From positions 1 to 23,435 of the forward strand of contig JAUCBJ010007000.1 in NCBI GenBank assembly GCA_032718475.1: a DNA stretch of 23,435 bases, written 5' to 3'. This DNA comes from Nemertoderma westbladi (Eukaryota; Xenacoelomorpha; Nemertodermatida; Nemertodermatidae). This document shows positions 1-9,683 of the stretch, piece by piece (the stretch's first letter is position 1; each line of letters begins with the position of its first letter). The translations under genes were made by a program, and so were the position numbers. The notes beneath the pieces were generated by a model. That model saw nothing but the letters and a program-made list of their open reading frames with translations, had not been told where the DNA came from and did no database searches.

Positions 1-590
1 TATACTTTCGATAATTCAAGCAGTTTACGGTACAGCAGTATCTATCCAAAAATGCCGGTGTTTCTGGCTTAGACAGCAATAACAACAAAGTATCAAGAAA
101 AAACAGTAAGACTGAACACTCTCCTTATGATCGGCAGGAAAGCTACACGTCGACAGGAAAAACCGCCCTGATTGGCCCAAGCCAAACAAAGAACCACGCG
201 GCCAATGGCTGTTTCCATGTCAGCAACCAGCTGCTAGATGTCGTAATATGAATCATCACGGCTAAGCTGTGAAAGGTGGTTGGTGCATTACAAGTTTTTT
301 GTCTTACCATATGTCCGCTAAAACACGTATATAGCAGAATGATTTTTATGTCCGTTAAAACACCTGTAAAGGTACCTTGCGGGCGAGGGGAATATATATA
401 CAGTTAGGAAACCCTTTTTAGAGTATTCCAGCGCCTGGGGGGGAACTGGCCAGCAAAGGCAAACGTATCAGTTATCCCACAAAAGCTTTTACAACGTGTG
501 TAATGGCAATAATTTACCTAAAATATATTGGTTGGACGAAGGGGGAGGTAAATGTCACATGAGTATGCTGTAGGTTATATATTAGATAGG
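1..590. other. Intronic DNA, no gene seen
   Basis: This is part of the intron that follows the guanylate cyclase exon ending at 2178 (gene on the minus strand). I looked on the minus strand for the next cyclase-domain exon, which should open with a Phe-Thr-Ala-Leu type motif after a phase-2 acceptor, and found none. The only local structure is a short direct repeat, TATGTCCGYTAAAACAC, near 310 and 347. Nothing else stands out. Confidence 0.6.
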
Positions 591-877
591 TTCCACCTTG
601 GTGTAGTGGTCGCATTGAATTCACATCTCCTGTAGGTCGTGGGTTCGATCCTCACATGGGCCAGGGCAGTTTTCGTTTCGGCACGAATGCTTTAAAGGGA
701 CCAGCCAGGGCGCATCTCTGCCTTGCATCCTTAAGTGGTAGCTAAATGAGTACTAGAGTTTCCTCTGGGGAGTAAAGTTGTGGGGGGACCGCACTGGAAA
801 AATAAGTCGTCCTTTGTGCGTAATCCCTGGCCTAGCGGCCGAAGAAAATTCACTTCACTTCACTTCACTACACTTCT
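591..877 (+). mobile_element. tRNA-derived SINE-like element with (TTCAC)n tail
   Basis: The head has an internal RNA polymerase III promoter. Box A, TGGTGTAGTGG (599-609), fits the tRNA consensus TRGYNNARNGG. Box B, GGTTCGATCC (642-651), lies 43 bp further on. A roughly 190-bp non-tRNA body follows and ends in four TTCAC pentamers (849-868) and a degenerate fifth. A tRNA-like head, unrelated body and short tandem tail are the layout of a SINE. Imperfect flanking copies of CTGTAGGYTA (near 569 and 876) could be a worn target-site duplication. It is antisense to the host gene. I cannot name the family. A free tRNA gene is unlikely, because the head does not fold into a clean cloverleaf and continues into the body. 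Confidence 0.75.
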
Positions 878-1089
878 GTAGGCTAATTTATAACTTACAC
901 TGGAATTTTAAATAATTATAAAAATTTTACAGAATTTTAATATTTGTTCAATCTGATTTCTGTAATAACAATATTTTTATAGATATTAAATTAACAATAT
1001 TACTGTTCATCAATTATGATTTTTAGCATGTTTCAACATGTTTAAAATTAGGTTTTAATGTATGCTCGTGAGTATAATATACAGTATTA
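878..1089. other. AT-rich intronic spacer
   Basis: AT-rich sequence between the SINE-like tail and the decayed coding-like stretch. I see no open frame, repeat or promoter motif in it. Confidence 0.5.
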
Positions 1090-1431
1090 TCATTCGAGCT
1101 CGAATCCCAGAAACTCAGTTACTGAATCTGAGTTAATTTCTTGTTCATTGGATTCGACATTGAGGCAGTGGACCTCTCCATGAGCTATACAACGGACAGG
1201 TCATAACTTCCCACATGAAACGTTTTTCACTATAATACCCTGGTTTTCGGGATCGAATACAATCTCGTGGGCTTTGCCTATACCCTTGATATCCGTTGTC
1301 TGTTTTCCATTGACTTCTTTATCAGTGACTTACACGTCTTTAACACCATAGGAATACACGTCAGTTTTTAAATCTTTCAATAACTCTTGTATCATATCAA
1401 AGTAGCTTACAGTACAGAACAGTGTAGTAGC
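1090..1431 (-). pseudogene. Decayed coding-like fragment, unknown family
   Basis: Read on the minus strand from the stop before 1431 to the double stop TGA TAA near 1092, one frame gives about 112 codons broken by only two stops (TAA at 1332-1330 and TGA at 1203-1201). The translation has a balanced, protein-like composition, for example FDMIQELLKDLKTDVYSYG before the first stop and KGIGKAHEIVFDPENQG after it, unlike the AT-rich noise around it. An acceptor-like CTGTACTGTAAG lies near its 5' end. I do not recognise the family. It may be a remnant of a transposon protein or of a processed gene. It lies inside the guanylate cyclase intron on the gene's own strand but does not look like a cyclase exon. 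Confidence 0.45.
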
Positions 1432-1984
1432 TTAAGTACTGATGTTAATATATTGTTTTCGTAAGCATGGCTATAAAATTATAGTTTCCATACATTTCTG
1501 TCAGATTGTACTTTTATTAGTAAAGGGCAAATCTTCCACTACCAATTTGTCCACTTTTGAAGAGAATGACCCATATTGTTATTTGGAACAAAGATTCTAA
1601 ATATTATTGTCTCTAGAAAGCTACCGGTACCTAAACGCTATTTTGGCTAAAAATGCTTTGGAGCCATTATATAACGAAAAAGCACCAAAAAACGCACTTT
1701 TTGAGCCTTTTTGTGTATAAAATGGCCTCAATTCAGCCACAACCATCAATTGAATTGATTCACTGAATATTAACTCAATAAAAACAAAATTGTTCAAGAA
1801 ATATCCTGATTGATAAAAATACCTTTTTATCCAAGGACGATGGGTTTTTTACTTAAATCTATTTGTTAGAGCAAATCGTCTCAAATTTGTAGGTTTTTAA
1901 AATACTTCGATTTAATAAATGGAGTGGGTAAAAAAAATGTTCGAAAACATTAAAATGTCGAAACCATTCTCAGGGGAAATCGAA
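1432..1984. other. AT-rich intronic DNA, nothing recognised
   Basis: Intronic sequence with many short A and T runs. I see no sustained open frame, tandem array or terminal inverted repeat on either strand. Confidence 0.5.
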
Positions 1985-2125
1985 CACACATAAAAAAGCA
2001 GTCGGCCGAGACCGGAGGCGACCCAAAGGCTGCTCCAATCTGGATGAAAGTGGATGAAAGGCTGAGTGGACCTTGGCGGGGCTTGAACCTACAACCAACA
2101 GACTGTCAACCAACTGAGCCTAAAA
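1985..2125 (-). mobile_element. tRNA-derived SINE, minus strand
   Basis: On the minus strand the sequence opens with a tRNA-like head: box A AGGCTCAGTTGG (2121-2110, one base off TGGCTCAGTTGG) and a perfect box B GGTTCAAGCCC (2089-2079). An unrelated body follows, with a direct repeat TTTCATCCACTTTCATCC, and ends in a T-rich stretch near 1985. It differs in sequence from the element at 591-877, so two SINE families are present. Its head starts only about 50 bp inside the intron, just after the splice donor at 2178/2177, and it is in the same orientation as the host gene. The 3' limit is approximate. Confidence 0.7.
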
Positions 2126-2177
2126 GTTATTGCCATATAGAAAAATAATATAATAGGCGATGAAATGAACAACTAAC

Positions 2178-2438
2178 CCGACGATATCGGAGAAGTAAAT
2201 GGTTACTGAGTCGAAGGCCTCAGCTTCTACGGCCTCGCCCCGTTTCAACTGATCGGCAACCGACTTCGGGAGGATCTGGTAGAGGAGATCGTCCGCTTTC
2301 TTCTTCTCTTCGTAAAAAGCCGCGGTTTTATTCTCGACTAAGGCCTCGAGATTGGCGGCGTACTGCTCCATCCGGGTGAGTATGTTATCCAGAATGTTAT
2401 CAGAGTCGGTTCCTTTGTTTATCTTACGTAGCGCCGTC
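2178..2438 (-). CDS. Receptor guanylate cyclase exon: linker helix and start of cyclase domain
   Basis: A 261-nt exon (1 base + 86 codons + 2 bases) of a membrane guanylate cyclase, the enzyme that makes cGMP from GTP. It encodes the end of the kinase-homology domain (LRKINKG), the conserved signalling/dimerisation helix ([20 protein letters not shown], then a charged coiled coil [15 protein letters not shown]), and the opening of the catalytic domain, [10 protein letters not shown], whose Asp is one of the two metal-binding aspartates of class III cyclases. The acceptor is TTGTTGTTAAG|GAC and the donor GTCGG|GTTAGT, so the Gly codon of DIVG is split (phase 2). The leading G completes the AG left by exon 9521-9283, giving Arg. 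No stop or frameshift is present. The rest of the cyclase domain must lie left of base 1. Confidence 0.96.
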
Positions 2439-2944
2439 CTTAACAACAAAACAACAACAACGTAATTATTAATTACAAACCAGTCAGGAGATTATAATAA
2501 GCTAAAATATTAAGGTGGTCGAACAGCAAAATATTGTAAATTGTTAACTTTATCATAAAACATCTGATCTCCAAAAGTCAAGGTCCCATGACCTGAATCC
2601 CAAGCAGTCAAAAGTTGTCAATTTTTCTGTTAAATTTGTCACGGTGTATTTATTTTTAATTGGCATTTATTTTTATTTGGTATATTTATATGGTATATCT
2701 TCATGTTATTTTTCAAATTGTGGTCCAATTTTGAAATGTTCATTTCTCTTATTTCATTTTCAAAAGTTATACCCATAGAGCAGAATGTCAGACGGAGTAA
2801 GCACCGCAAAGGGGAGACGGCTCTGTTCAAGTGTCAAGCTTGGGGGACTTATTAAACACATCCAACGCTGTATGTAGAGATGTGTGCATTGTAGTACTTG
2901 ACACAGTGCGAGTGCATCCATCCGGTGTATAATTATTGTTTAAA
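2439..2944. other. Intronic DNA before the decayed RTE copy
   Basis: The start of the 6.8-kb intron as read on the plus strand (its 3' end for the gene). It is AT-rich and contains the T-rich acceptor tract next to 2438. No gene or transposon end is recognised here. Confidence 0.5.
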
Positions 2945-4815
2945 TGTCACCCAGCGATGTGGTTTCCTCAGCAGTTTGAGCCGAGCATAAACTCCCACAT
3001 AGGAGTACTGGAACTACTGCTGCTCTAAATAATCGGACCTTAAGTTTCCGATGTATTCTGTTTGAATTCCAAATCCTGGAAAGCCTATTTAATGTTTCCC
3101 ATGCATTTCCCTTACGTATTCGAAGGTCCTGACTTCCGGATCCATGATCCCAGGTAACAGAAGTCGTCCACATGCTCAAGCAGATGATCCTTTGAGCTTA
3201 TGCTCATACGATCAGGCATTTCCTGAGGACTTTGAAGGTTAACTGTCAAAATTTAGGCCAACACTAGAAATAGCATGTTCTAATAAGCTGAGGAGCCGTT
3301 GGCCTATAACAGTAGTATACTATACCAACACTATAGTGTCATCAGCAAAGTCTAGATCTGTTAGGTACTTGGCAGGATTTCCTCGACTTCTGGAGCCAGT
3401 AGGTGGAGTCACCATCACCCCATCATCATTATGGTGAACTAAGGACATACGCAGAACAACAACAAATGTCGTTGAACCACCGTAACATACTGATATGATT
3501 GCTGCAATAATTTCATCAGGAATCCCATATAATGAAAGTATGCTGAACATACGTGAGCGAGAGACTGAATCAAAGGCCTTGAAGAAGTCAACAAAGATAA
3601 CAGCCAGATGCCTGTCTTTCTTTTTTGATAATTCTTCAATTATCCTTCTAAGTGCCAAAATGGGCTCCATGGTCCCACGACATTTACGGAACCCATTCTG
3701 ATTTCCACGGAGCAGTCTCTCAATGGGATCCCTGATGCGATTTAATAGAATTCCATTGTATAGCTTTGCAGCAATCGAGATCAGTGAGATTCCCCGAAAA
3801 TAACCATAGAGTGTTAGGTTGCCCTTCTTGGGAACTGGCACCAACTTATATGTTTTCATTTCTTGTGGGACTCTTGTTGTTCTGTAGGGATGTTGCGAAT
3901 GTCACATTTTTAACATCCGCACGGATGCGGATGCGGATGTCTATTAAAACAAATATATTTTTGCCTGGCCTCCCTTTTACATCAAGGTTATACCAGCATT
4001 TTTAAATTATATTCTAATCTTATATTAATAAACTAACAAGAGTCTAAGGTTATAGAACAGAATGGAACATAATATAACAAAACAATAATACAACAAACAT
4101 GTTTTATATAGTTCCCGTCGAGTGTTAAGTGTATAGTGTATAGTGTATAACAATGTACGTGCACACTGTACACACACTGCTACACACAAAATCGAACTTC
4201 TAAGGTTGCTCCTCTTACAGAAACTGTCTTTTTGTCTGACTGTTTGTCGGTCAAAAAATAAACAAAATCATTTAACCTCACCAAAATATGCCTATGGGGG
4301 TTTTCCAGGTCGGCGAACTCATTTCCGATGTCAGTTTTGACATTTTGATATTTTATACTTTGATAATTTTAAGAAAAATTAAAAAAATTTCATAAAGGAA
4401 AAAGTAATTATTATTGAAAATTTAATTGAGTGGTTACTGGGCCTTCAGACAGGATGCTTGAATAGTGCATGTAACATCCGCATGTAACATCCGCATGTCA
4501 TGGGTGCGGATGCGAATGCGAAAAATCATGCGGTTATCCGCGGACGCGGATGTGGATGCGGACATTCGCCACATCCCTACCGTTCTGTACATGTCTACTA
4601 TGATGGGTTAGATGAGCTTTAAACGTATTTTAAAGACCTCAGGGGGAACACCATCTACTCCACTGTCACGATGTTTGCAGCAGCCTTCTCTTCTGCAAAG
4701 GAGATATCGCCAATGGGTACATTGAGTACATCTTTGAGTACAGACTCAGACACCTTTTGTTTCACAAATTTATCATCAGGCAATACCCTGTCATTGTTTA
4801 TTGAACGGAATATTT
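2945..4815 (-). mobile_element. Decayed RTE-type non-LTR retrotransposon fragment, split by a MITE
   Basis: The minus strand encodes reverse-transcriptase remnants in the expected order: a pre-RT segment (about 4815-4588, with a frameshift and stop), then PVPKKGNLT, GISLISIAAKLYN, NQNGFRKCRGT and IFVDFFKAFDSVSR (RT motif A), then LTDLDFADDTIVLV (the metal-binding FADD of motif C), and decayed thumb/C-terminal sequence (RKLKVRLFRAAVVPVLL) down to about 2945. Between CYGGSTTFVV and LRMSLVHHN the segment carrying motif B (the QGD region) is missing, so this copy has an internal deletion as well as stops. A 695-bp MITE (3885-4579) is inserted in it. The sequence is clearly a different subfamily from the copies at 9.9 and 22.3 kb, and older. 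It is inactive. Confidence 0.85.
3885..4579. mobile_element. hAT-type MITE, 695 bp, nested in the RTE copy
   Basis: The ends are inverted copies: TAGGGATGTTGCGAATGTC at 3885 and, on the other strand from 4579, TAGGGATGTGGCGAATGTCC. The flanking octamers TTGTTCTG (3877-3884) and CCGTTCTG (4580-4587) match at 6 of 8 bases, as an aged 8-bp target duplication would; 8-bp duplications and (C/T)AGGG termini are typical of hAT elements. Both subterminal regions carry many GCGGAT/ATCCGC hexamers in both orientations, the usual form of clustered transposase-binding sites. There is no transposase frame, so it is non-autonomous. RT coding sequence resumes cleanly on each side, which confirms the borders. 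Confidence 0.85.
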
Positions 4816-5606
4816 TAACAAACATTTCATGTAATCACTGTGATTAATATAAAGATTTGAAATTTGGAACATTTTGTGTGATATGAAGAGGATGAGAGGG
4901 GGGTGTCCGAGCAATCGTGACACTTTGTAACAAAGGGGGGAGGGGGGGTAATCGCCCTGAAAAACGTTACGTAATTTAAGGAGCGACCTCTAAAAATACA
5001 CTTGGGGCTCAAAATCACAAAAAGTGGCCAAAAAAATTATTTTTTTTGTAAAAAAAAAAAGTTTCCCAAAGTATGTAATATTATATATCACCAGAAAGCT
5101 CTCGATGCGCTGAATTCAATGGTGGTAATTTCCCAATAGCCCCGACCTCATGGTAGCAAATAATTGAGAAAAACAGATGTCCATTCCTGTAACACTTGTC
5201 CCACAATGTAACGCCCGATATCAGCCAATCAGAGCCCTTGAATGGTGATTTCCGATGCCTGTAACAATTTGTCCCACCATGTAGCACCAGTTGTAATTAC
5301 ACTGAAATGTTAAATTAACCTAGATTTCGTCTCCGAGTGGGAGCTATGCAGCCATTCCTGATCCCAGTAGCACATCCCAATAAAGCTTATTTGATAATAA
5401 AATCAATCATAATAAATCTTTATGGTCCCCATTTCTCGAAAAATTATAAAATATTATAGTTTATCAAATAAACATAAGGAGTTTATAAAACATTTTAACC
5501 ACTTTAGGTACTTTAGTGACGGACGATTTATATGAAAATTCGCAAAGTATGACGAGTTTATTACTGAGTTTATAACTATGTATATCACTATGGCTGAGCA
5601 GTTAGT
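4816..5606. other. Intronic DNA with short dispersed repeats
   Basis: No gene seen. It holds one copy of a dispersed repeat on the minus strand (5006-5033, partner at 9195-9223) and a roughly 72-bp tandem duplication built around CCTGTAACA..TTGTCCCAC (5187-5213 and 5259-5287). Related pieces recur near 8355-8465. A G-rich run lies at 4936-4948 and A/T-rich low-complexity sequence at 5030-5065. Confidence 0.55.
5006..5033 (-). repeat. Dispersed repeat, copy 1 (inverted partner at 9195)
   Basis: On the minus strand this 28-bp segment matches the plus strand at 9195-9223 with one mismatch; the shared core is GGCCACTTTTTGTGA. Weaker similarity continues into the flanks (ATTACG.AAC), so these look like two copies of one interspersed family in opposite orientations rather than chance. 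Confidence 0.6.
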
Positions 5607-7729
5607 CAAAACCTATAAATTGTTCATCAGTTTCATCTCCACCATCCACAGAACCTCCTGTACTCCCCACTCCATCTTCTACACCCTCCATATAGATTCT
5701 CCTCTATTCCAAACGTTATCTTGTATAGCCGCCACGGATCATCCCATACCCCCCCCCCCCCCCCCCCCACTCCTTCAAAACCTGTAAATTGTTCATTATC
5801 TCTTTCATCCCCACCCTCCACAGATCCACCTGTACTTCCCATTCCGTCTCCCACACCCTCCACAGATCCTCCCATACCTCCCACTCCGTCTCCCACACCC
5901 TCCACAGATCCTCCTGTACTTCTCACCCTGTCTCCCACACCCTCCACAGATCCTCCTGTACTTCTCACCCTGTCTACCACACCCTCCACAGATCCTCCTG
6001 TACTTCCCATTCCGTCTCCCACACCCTCCACAGATCCTCCCATACCTCCCACTCCGTCTCCCACACCCTCCACAGATCCTCCTGTACTTCTCACCCTGTC
6101 TCCCACACCCTCCACAGATCCTCCTGTACTTCTCACCCTGTCTACCACACCCTCCACAGATCCTCCTGTACTTTCCACTCCGTCTCCCACACCCTCCACA
6201 GATCCTCCTGTACTTCCCACTCCGTCTCCCACACCCTCCACAGATCCTCCTGTACTTCTCACCCTGTCTCCCACACCCTCCACAGATCCTCCTGTACTTC
6301 TCACCCTGTCTCCCACACCCTCCACAGATCCTCCTGTACTTCCCACTCCGTCTCCCACACCCTCCACAGATCCTCCTGTACTTCCCACTCCGTCTCCCAC
6401 ACCCTCCACAGATCCTCCTGTACTTTCCATTCCGTCTCCCACACCCTCCACATATCCTCCTGTACTTCTCATTCCGTCTCCCACACCCTCCACAGATCCT
6501 CCCATACCTCCCACTCCTGTCTCCCACACCCTCCACAGATCCTCTTGTACTTCTCACCCTGTCTCCCACACCCTCCACAGATCCTCCTGTACTTCTCACC
6601 CTGTCTACCACACCCTCCACAGATCCTCCTGTACTTCCCACTCCGTCTCCCACACCCTCCACAGATCCTCCTGTTCTTCCCACTCCGTCTCCCACACCCT
6701 CCACAGATCCTCCTGTACTTTCCATTCCGTCTCCCACACTCTCCACAGATCCTCCCATACCTCCCACTCCGTCTCCAACACCCTCCACAGATCATCCTGT
6801 ACTTCTCACCCTGTCTCCCACACCCTCCACAGATCCTCCTGTACTTCTCACCCTGTCTCCCACACCCTCCACAGATCCTCCTGTACTTCTCACCCTGTCT
6901 CCCACACCCTCCACAGATCATCCTGTACTTCTCACCCTGTCTCACACACCCTCCACAGATCCTCCTGTACTTCTCACCCTGTCTCCCACACCCTCCACAG
7001 ATCCTCCTGTACTTTCCATTCCGTCTCCCACACTCTCCACAGATCCTCCCATACCTCCCACTCCGTCTCCAACACCCTCCACAGATCCTCCTGTACTTCT
7101 CACCCTGTCTCCCACACCCTCCACAGATCCTCCTGTACTTCTCACCCTGTCTCCCACACCCTCCACAGATCCTCCTGTACTTCTCACCCTGTCTCCCACA
7201 CCCTCCACAGATCCTCCTGTACTTCTCACCCTGTCTCCCACACCCTCCACAGATCCTCCTGTACTTCTCACCCTGTCTCCCACACCCTCCACAGATCCTC
7301 CTGTACTTCTCACCCTGTCTCCCACACCCTCCACAGATCCTCCTGTACTTCCCATTCCGTCTCCCACACCCTCCACAGATCCTCCCATAGCTCCCACTCC
7401 GTCTCCCACACCCTCCGCAGATCCTCCTGTACTTCCCACTCCGTCTCCCACACCCTCCACAGATCCTCCTGTACTTCCCACTCCGTCTCCCACACCCTCC
7501 ACAGATCCTCCTGCTCTTTTCACCCTGTCTCCCACACCCTCCACAGATCCTCCTGTGCTTTTCACCCTGTCTCCCACACCCTCCACATATCCTCCTGTAC
7601 TTTTCACCCTGTCTCCCACACCCTCCACAGATCATCCTCTACTTCTCACCCTGTCTCCCACACCCTCCACAGATCCTCATGTACTTCTCACCCTGTCTCC
7701 CACACCCTCCACAGATCCTCCCATTCTCC
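5607..7729. repeat. 42-bp minisatellite, about 46 copies plus degenerate edge
   Basis: A pyrimidine-rich tandem array in the intron between exons 9521-9283 and 2438-2178. The 42-bp unit reads CCTGTACTT, then CTCACCCTGT or CCCATTCCGT, then CTCCCACACCCTCCACAGAT. The regular part starts near 5779. A degenerate edge copy lies at 5607-5710, followed by a 20-base C run (5749-5768). Variant units form higher-order blocks: a four-unit block repeats with a 168-bp shift (5831 and 5999), and a block marked by TTTCCATTCC and CACTCTCC repeats with a 294-bp (7-unit) shift (about 6721 and 7015). Because 42 is 14 codons and the unit has few stops, long frames appear on both strands. I regard them as artefacts. 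The gene-sense strand is G-rich, with three GGG runs in many units. Confidence 0.96.
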
Positions 7730-7925
7730 TCTCGCATACCTCTACCTACTGCTCTCACACTAACTACTCCTCTCGCTCCTCCAACTGCTCATCTTGCACC
7801 TCTACCTTTTCCCCTCGCACCTCCAACTGCTCCCCTTGCACCTCTACCTTTGCCCCTCACACCTCCAACTGCTCCCCTTGCACCTCTATTTTTTCCCTCC
7901 CACCTCTAACTGCTCCCCTCACGGA
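7730..7925. repeat. Degenerate 42-bp repeat, second type
   Basis: The edge of the array changes to a different unit but keeps the 42-bp period: CCTCGCACCTCCAACTGCTC followed by CCCTTGCACC and TCTACC, in about four progressively diverged copies. It is best explained as an older or independently evolved margin of the same array. Confidence 0.75.
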
Positions 7926-9282
7926 GCTCCCAATCTCCCTCTCCCAATCGCAGAAGATACATCTAAGATGGACCGCATTCCATATAAGACAGATCAGTAT
8001 TATTAGTCCTATTTTTATTTACTATCAGTATCTTGATACCGGAACGGCAAGCTGATGTCTAATAAGTAATGAAATGTGGTCTCTATTCTATACCGTAGTC
8101 ACATAGTGTCTGTATCAGTGTCTTATAACTGGTTCTGGTTAGGATTAGTTTGTTTAGTAGTCAACAGTAAACTCTATGCACTGCGCAGATCTGTAGATCC
8201 AATAACTTCAAATCAAACGCAATAAATAGGCAGCACTGTTACTGTTACCGGTACAACTGTAGGTAGGTAAGTACCAATTCACAGTTAATAATAGTGCTGT
8301 TCTGTGTGCATGACCTACAGCCTTATCAATATTATAAAGTCTGCACTACTAAAGTGTTACAGGTAAGACATGTCCCATTCTGTAGCCCGATTTACATATT
8401 ACATGTGGAACGTCCCGCCTTGTAACGATTTTTTGTGTTACAGGCTTTTGTTACAGGTGGGACAAAGCTCATGCTGATAAATGTAAAAGCAACTAAAGTC
8501 TATTCCATAGTCAATTATTGCCACAAATGATTACTCACGCAAAAGACCAAGAACTTGGCTATCTTCTGATATTTGAATCTTCATATCAAGTTTGTTAGAA
8601 CTGATTCTAGAGCATGGTAAAGCAGTGCACTTGGTGTTACACATGGGACAATCCTAATTGACATAATCGACTCGCACGTATAAAACCAGCCATATCTCTG
8701 GTTGTGTTTAGTATTTTTTCGTAAAATCTGGAACATTCCACTTCTTGAAGATTTACCTTTCAAATAAGAATTTAGTTTATAGAATCCAAATAAAAACCTA
8801 TTGGTGAATCTGTTGTTACCGTTTGGGACAAGTAATTGTCAAAAATAGGGGTATATTATCTATTGTTTTATTTAAATATGATATCAATAAAACAATTTGG
8901 GAGTTATTCCATTGCATTCCTCTATTATTTAGCTTTAAAATGAGCTATAACTTGTTGAAATACACCCAGTAGATGTCAAAATACATCCCCCACAATGCAA
9001 TTAACTTTTTTGGACAATTGAAAAACCTGCATTTTTTAGTACTAAAAGGTCTGTAAAATCTTTCAAAGTCTGAGTGCCAGTATGATTTTTTGTGCATCTG
9101 TTGGACCATAAAATTATCTTCAAAAATATATATAACTTTACTAGGTTCCAAAAAAAATTCCCTTGTAAAATTAAGTCGAATCGTGTGGGAAACGTTTTTG
9201 GCCACTTTTTGTGAGTTTGAGCCTTGGATATTACGCAACTTCGTTTCTCCCATAATTGTTTAGAGTAATATAAATTACTTAC
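7926..9282. other. Intronic DNA with scattered TGTAAC/TGGGACA motifs
   Basis: No gene seen. Several short related pieces of the type GTTACA..TGGGACA or its complement occur at 8355-8388, 8403-8427, 8436-8465, 8637-8655 and 8815-8830, in both orientations, resembling the pair at 5187 and 5259. A dispersed repeat lies at 9195-9223. The sequence ends at the splice donor CTAAG|GTAAGT (9283/9282). Confidence 0.5.
9195..9223 (+). repeat. Dispersed repeat, copy 2 (inverted partner at 5006)
   Basis: Plus-strand copy of the repeat described at 5006-5033, with the same core GGCCACTTTTTGTGA. It sits about 60 bp inside the intron from the donor at 9282. Confidence 0.6.
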
Positions 9283-9521
9283 CTTAGGAAAGCGAAGTCT
9301 GGCCGTTCTAACGGATTCTCCGACCAACAGGCCGATATAATGTCCTGAATCTCTACCGGGTGCGTTGATCTATCCAGGGTTGGTCGGAAGGGAGGGTTGG
9401 TCCGGCATTCTACCGTCTTAACGATCTGTTGTAGATTCCGAGGCCGGGAGGCCACGTAGAAGGGGCCGCGACGGAACACAATCTCGTGAAGGATAATAGC
9501 GAAACTGTAGACATCGGCTTT
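9283..9521 (-). CDS. Receptor guanylate cyclase exon: C-lobe of kinase-homology domain
   Basis: A 239-nt exon (79 codons + 2 bases). It begins KADVYSFAIILHEI, matching the helix that follows the APE segment in receptor guanylate cyclases (and the DVWSFG of kinases), and runs through RGPFYVASRPRN, PPFRPTLDR and CWSENPLERPDFAFLR. The CW...P.ERP motif is the signature of the last helices of protein-kinase-like domains. The domain regulates the cyclase, normally through ATP binding rather than phosphotransfer. The acceptor is TTTCTTATACAG|AAAGCC and the donor CTAAG|GTAAGT, a near-perfect consensus. Phase 0 at the start fits the CAG end of exon 19726-19183, and the final AG joins the G of exon 2438-2178. 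Open throughout. Confidence 0.96.
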
Positions 9522-9683
9522 CTGTATAAGAAATATTGAGAAATTATAGAACTATTATATCCAATTATTATTTCTAATAAAATAATTCAAATTATAAATT
9601 AATAATATGACTAAATGTATACAACACAGAACACATTACATTACTAGGATGCAGCAAATGATAGCATCAACCTCACCTACCCA
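9522..9683. other. Intronic DNA, branch-point side of the 9.7-kb intron
   Basis: AT-rich sequence forming the 3' end of the intron for the minus-strand gene, including the T-rich tract before the acceptor at 9522. No other feature seen. Confidence 0.5.

Noticed and set aside
200-280. Next cyclase-domain exon (minus strand TTTCACAGCTTAGCC near 270)
   Set aside because: Translation in the required phase hits a stop within about ten codons and shows none of the cyclase motifs expected after DIVG.
591-663. A functional tRNA gene
   Set aside because: The A and B boxes are there, but the head does not make a clean cloverleaf and runs into a SINE-like body and pentamer tail.
1140-1190. A third tRNA-like head on the minus strand (TAGCTCATGG ... 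GTCGAATCC)
   Set aside because: The box spacing is only about 28 bp and it falls inside the better explained coding-like stretch.
3766-4340. Plus-strand frames across the MITE
   Set aside because: They cross MITE and RTE borders, have no recognisable domain and are explained by the transposons.
5721-7763. Plus-strand frame of 680 codons with a mucin-like [14 protein letters not shown] repeat, and minus frames such as [14 protein letters not shown]
   Set aside because: Several frames on both strands are open across the same 42-bp array, and the plus frame switches register near 6510 without penalty. This is what a stop-poor repeat of 14 codons gives. A real PTS-rich protein cannot be fully excluded without RNA data.
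8945-9327. Overlapping minus frames of about 100 codons next to exon 9521-9283
   Set aside because: They are AT-rich intron sequence in two overlapping frames, one just running into the exon. The splice donor at 9282 ends the coding part.
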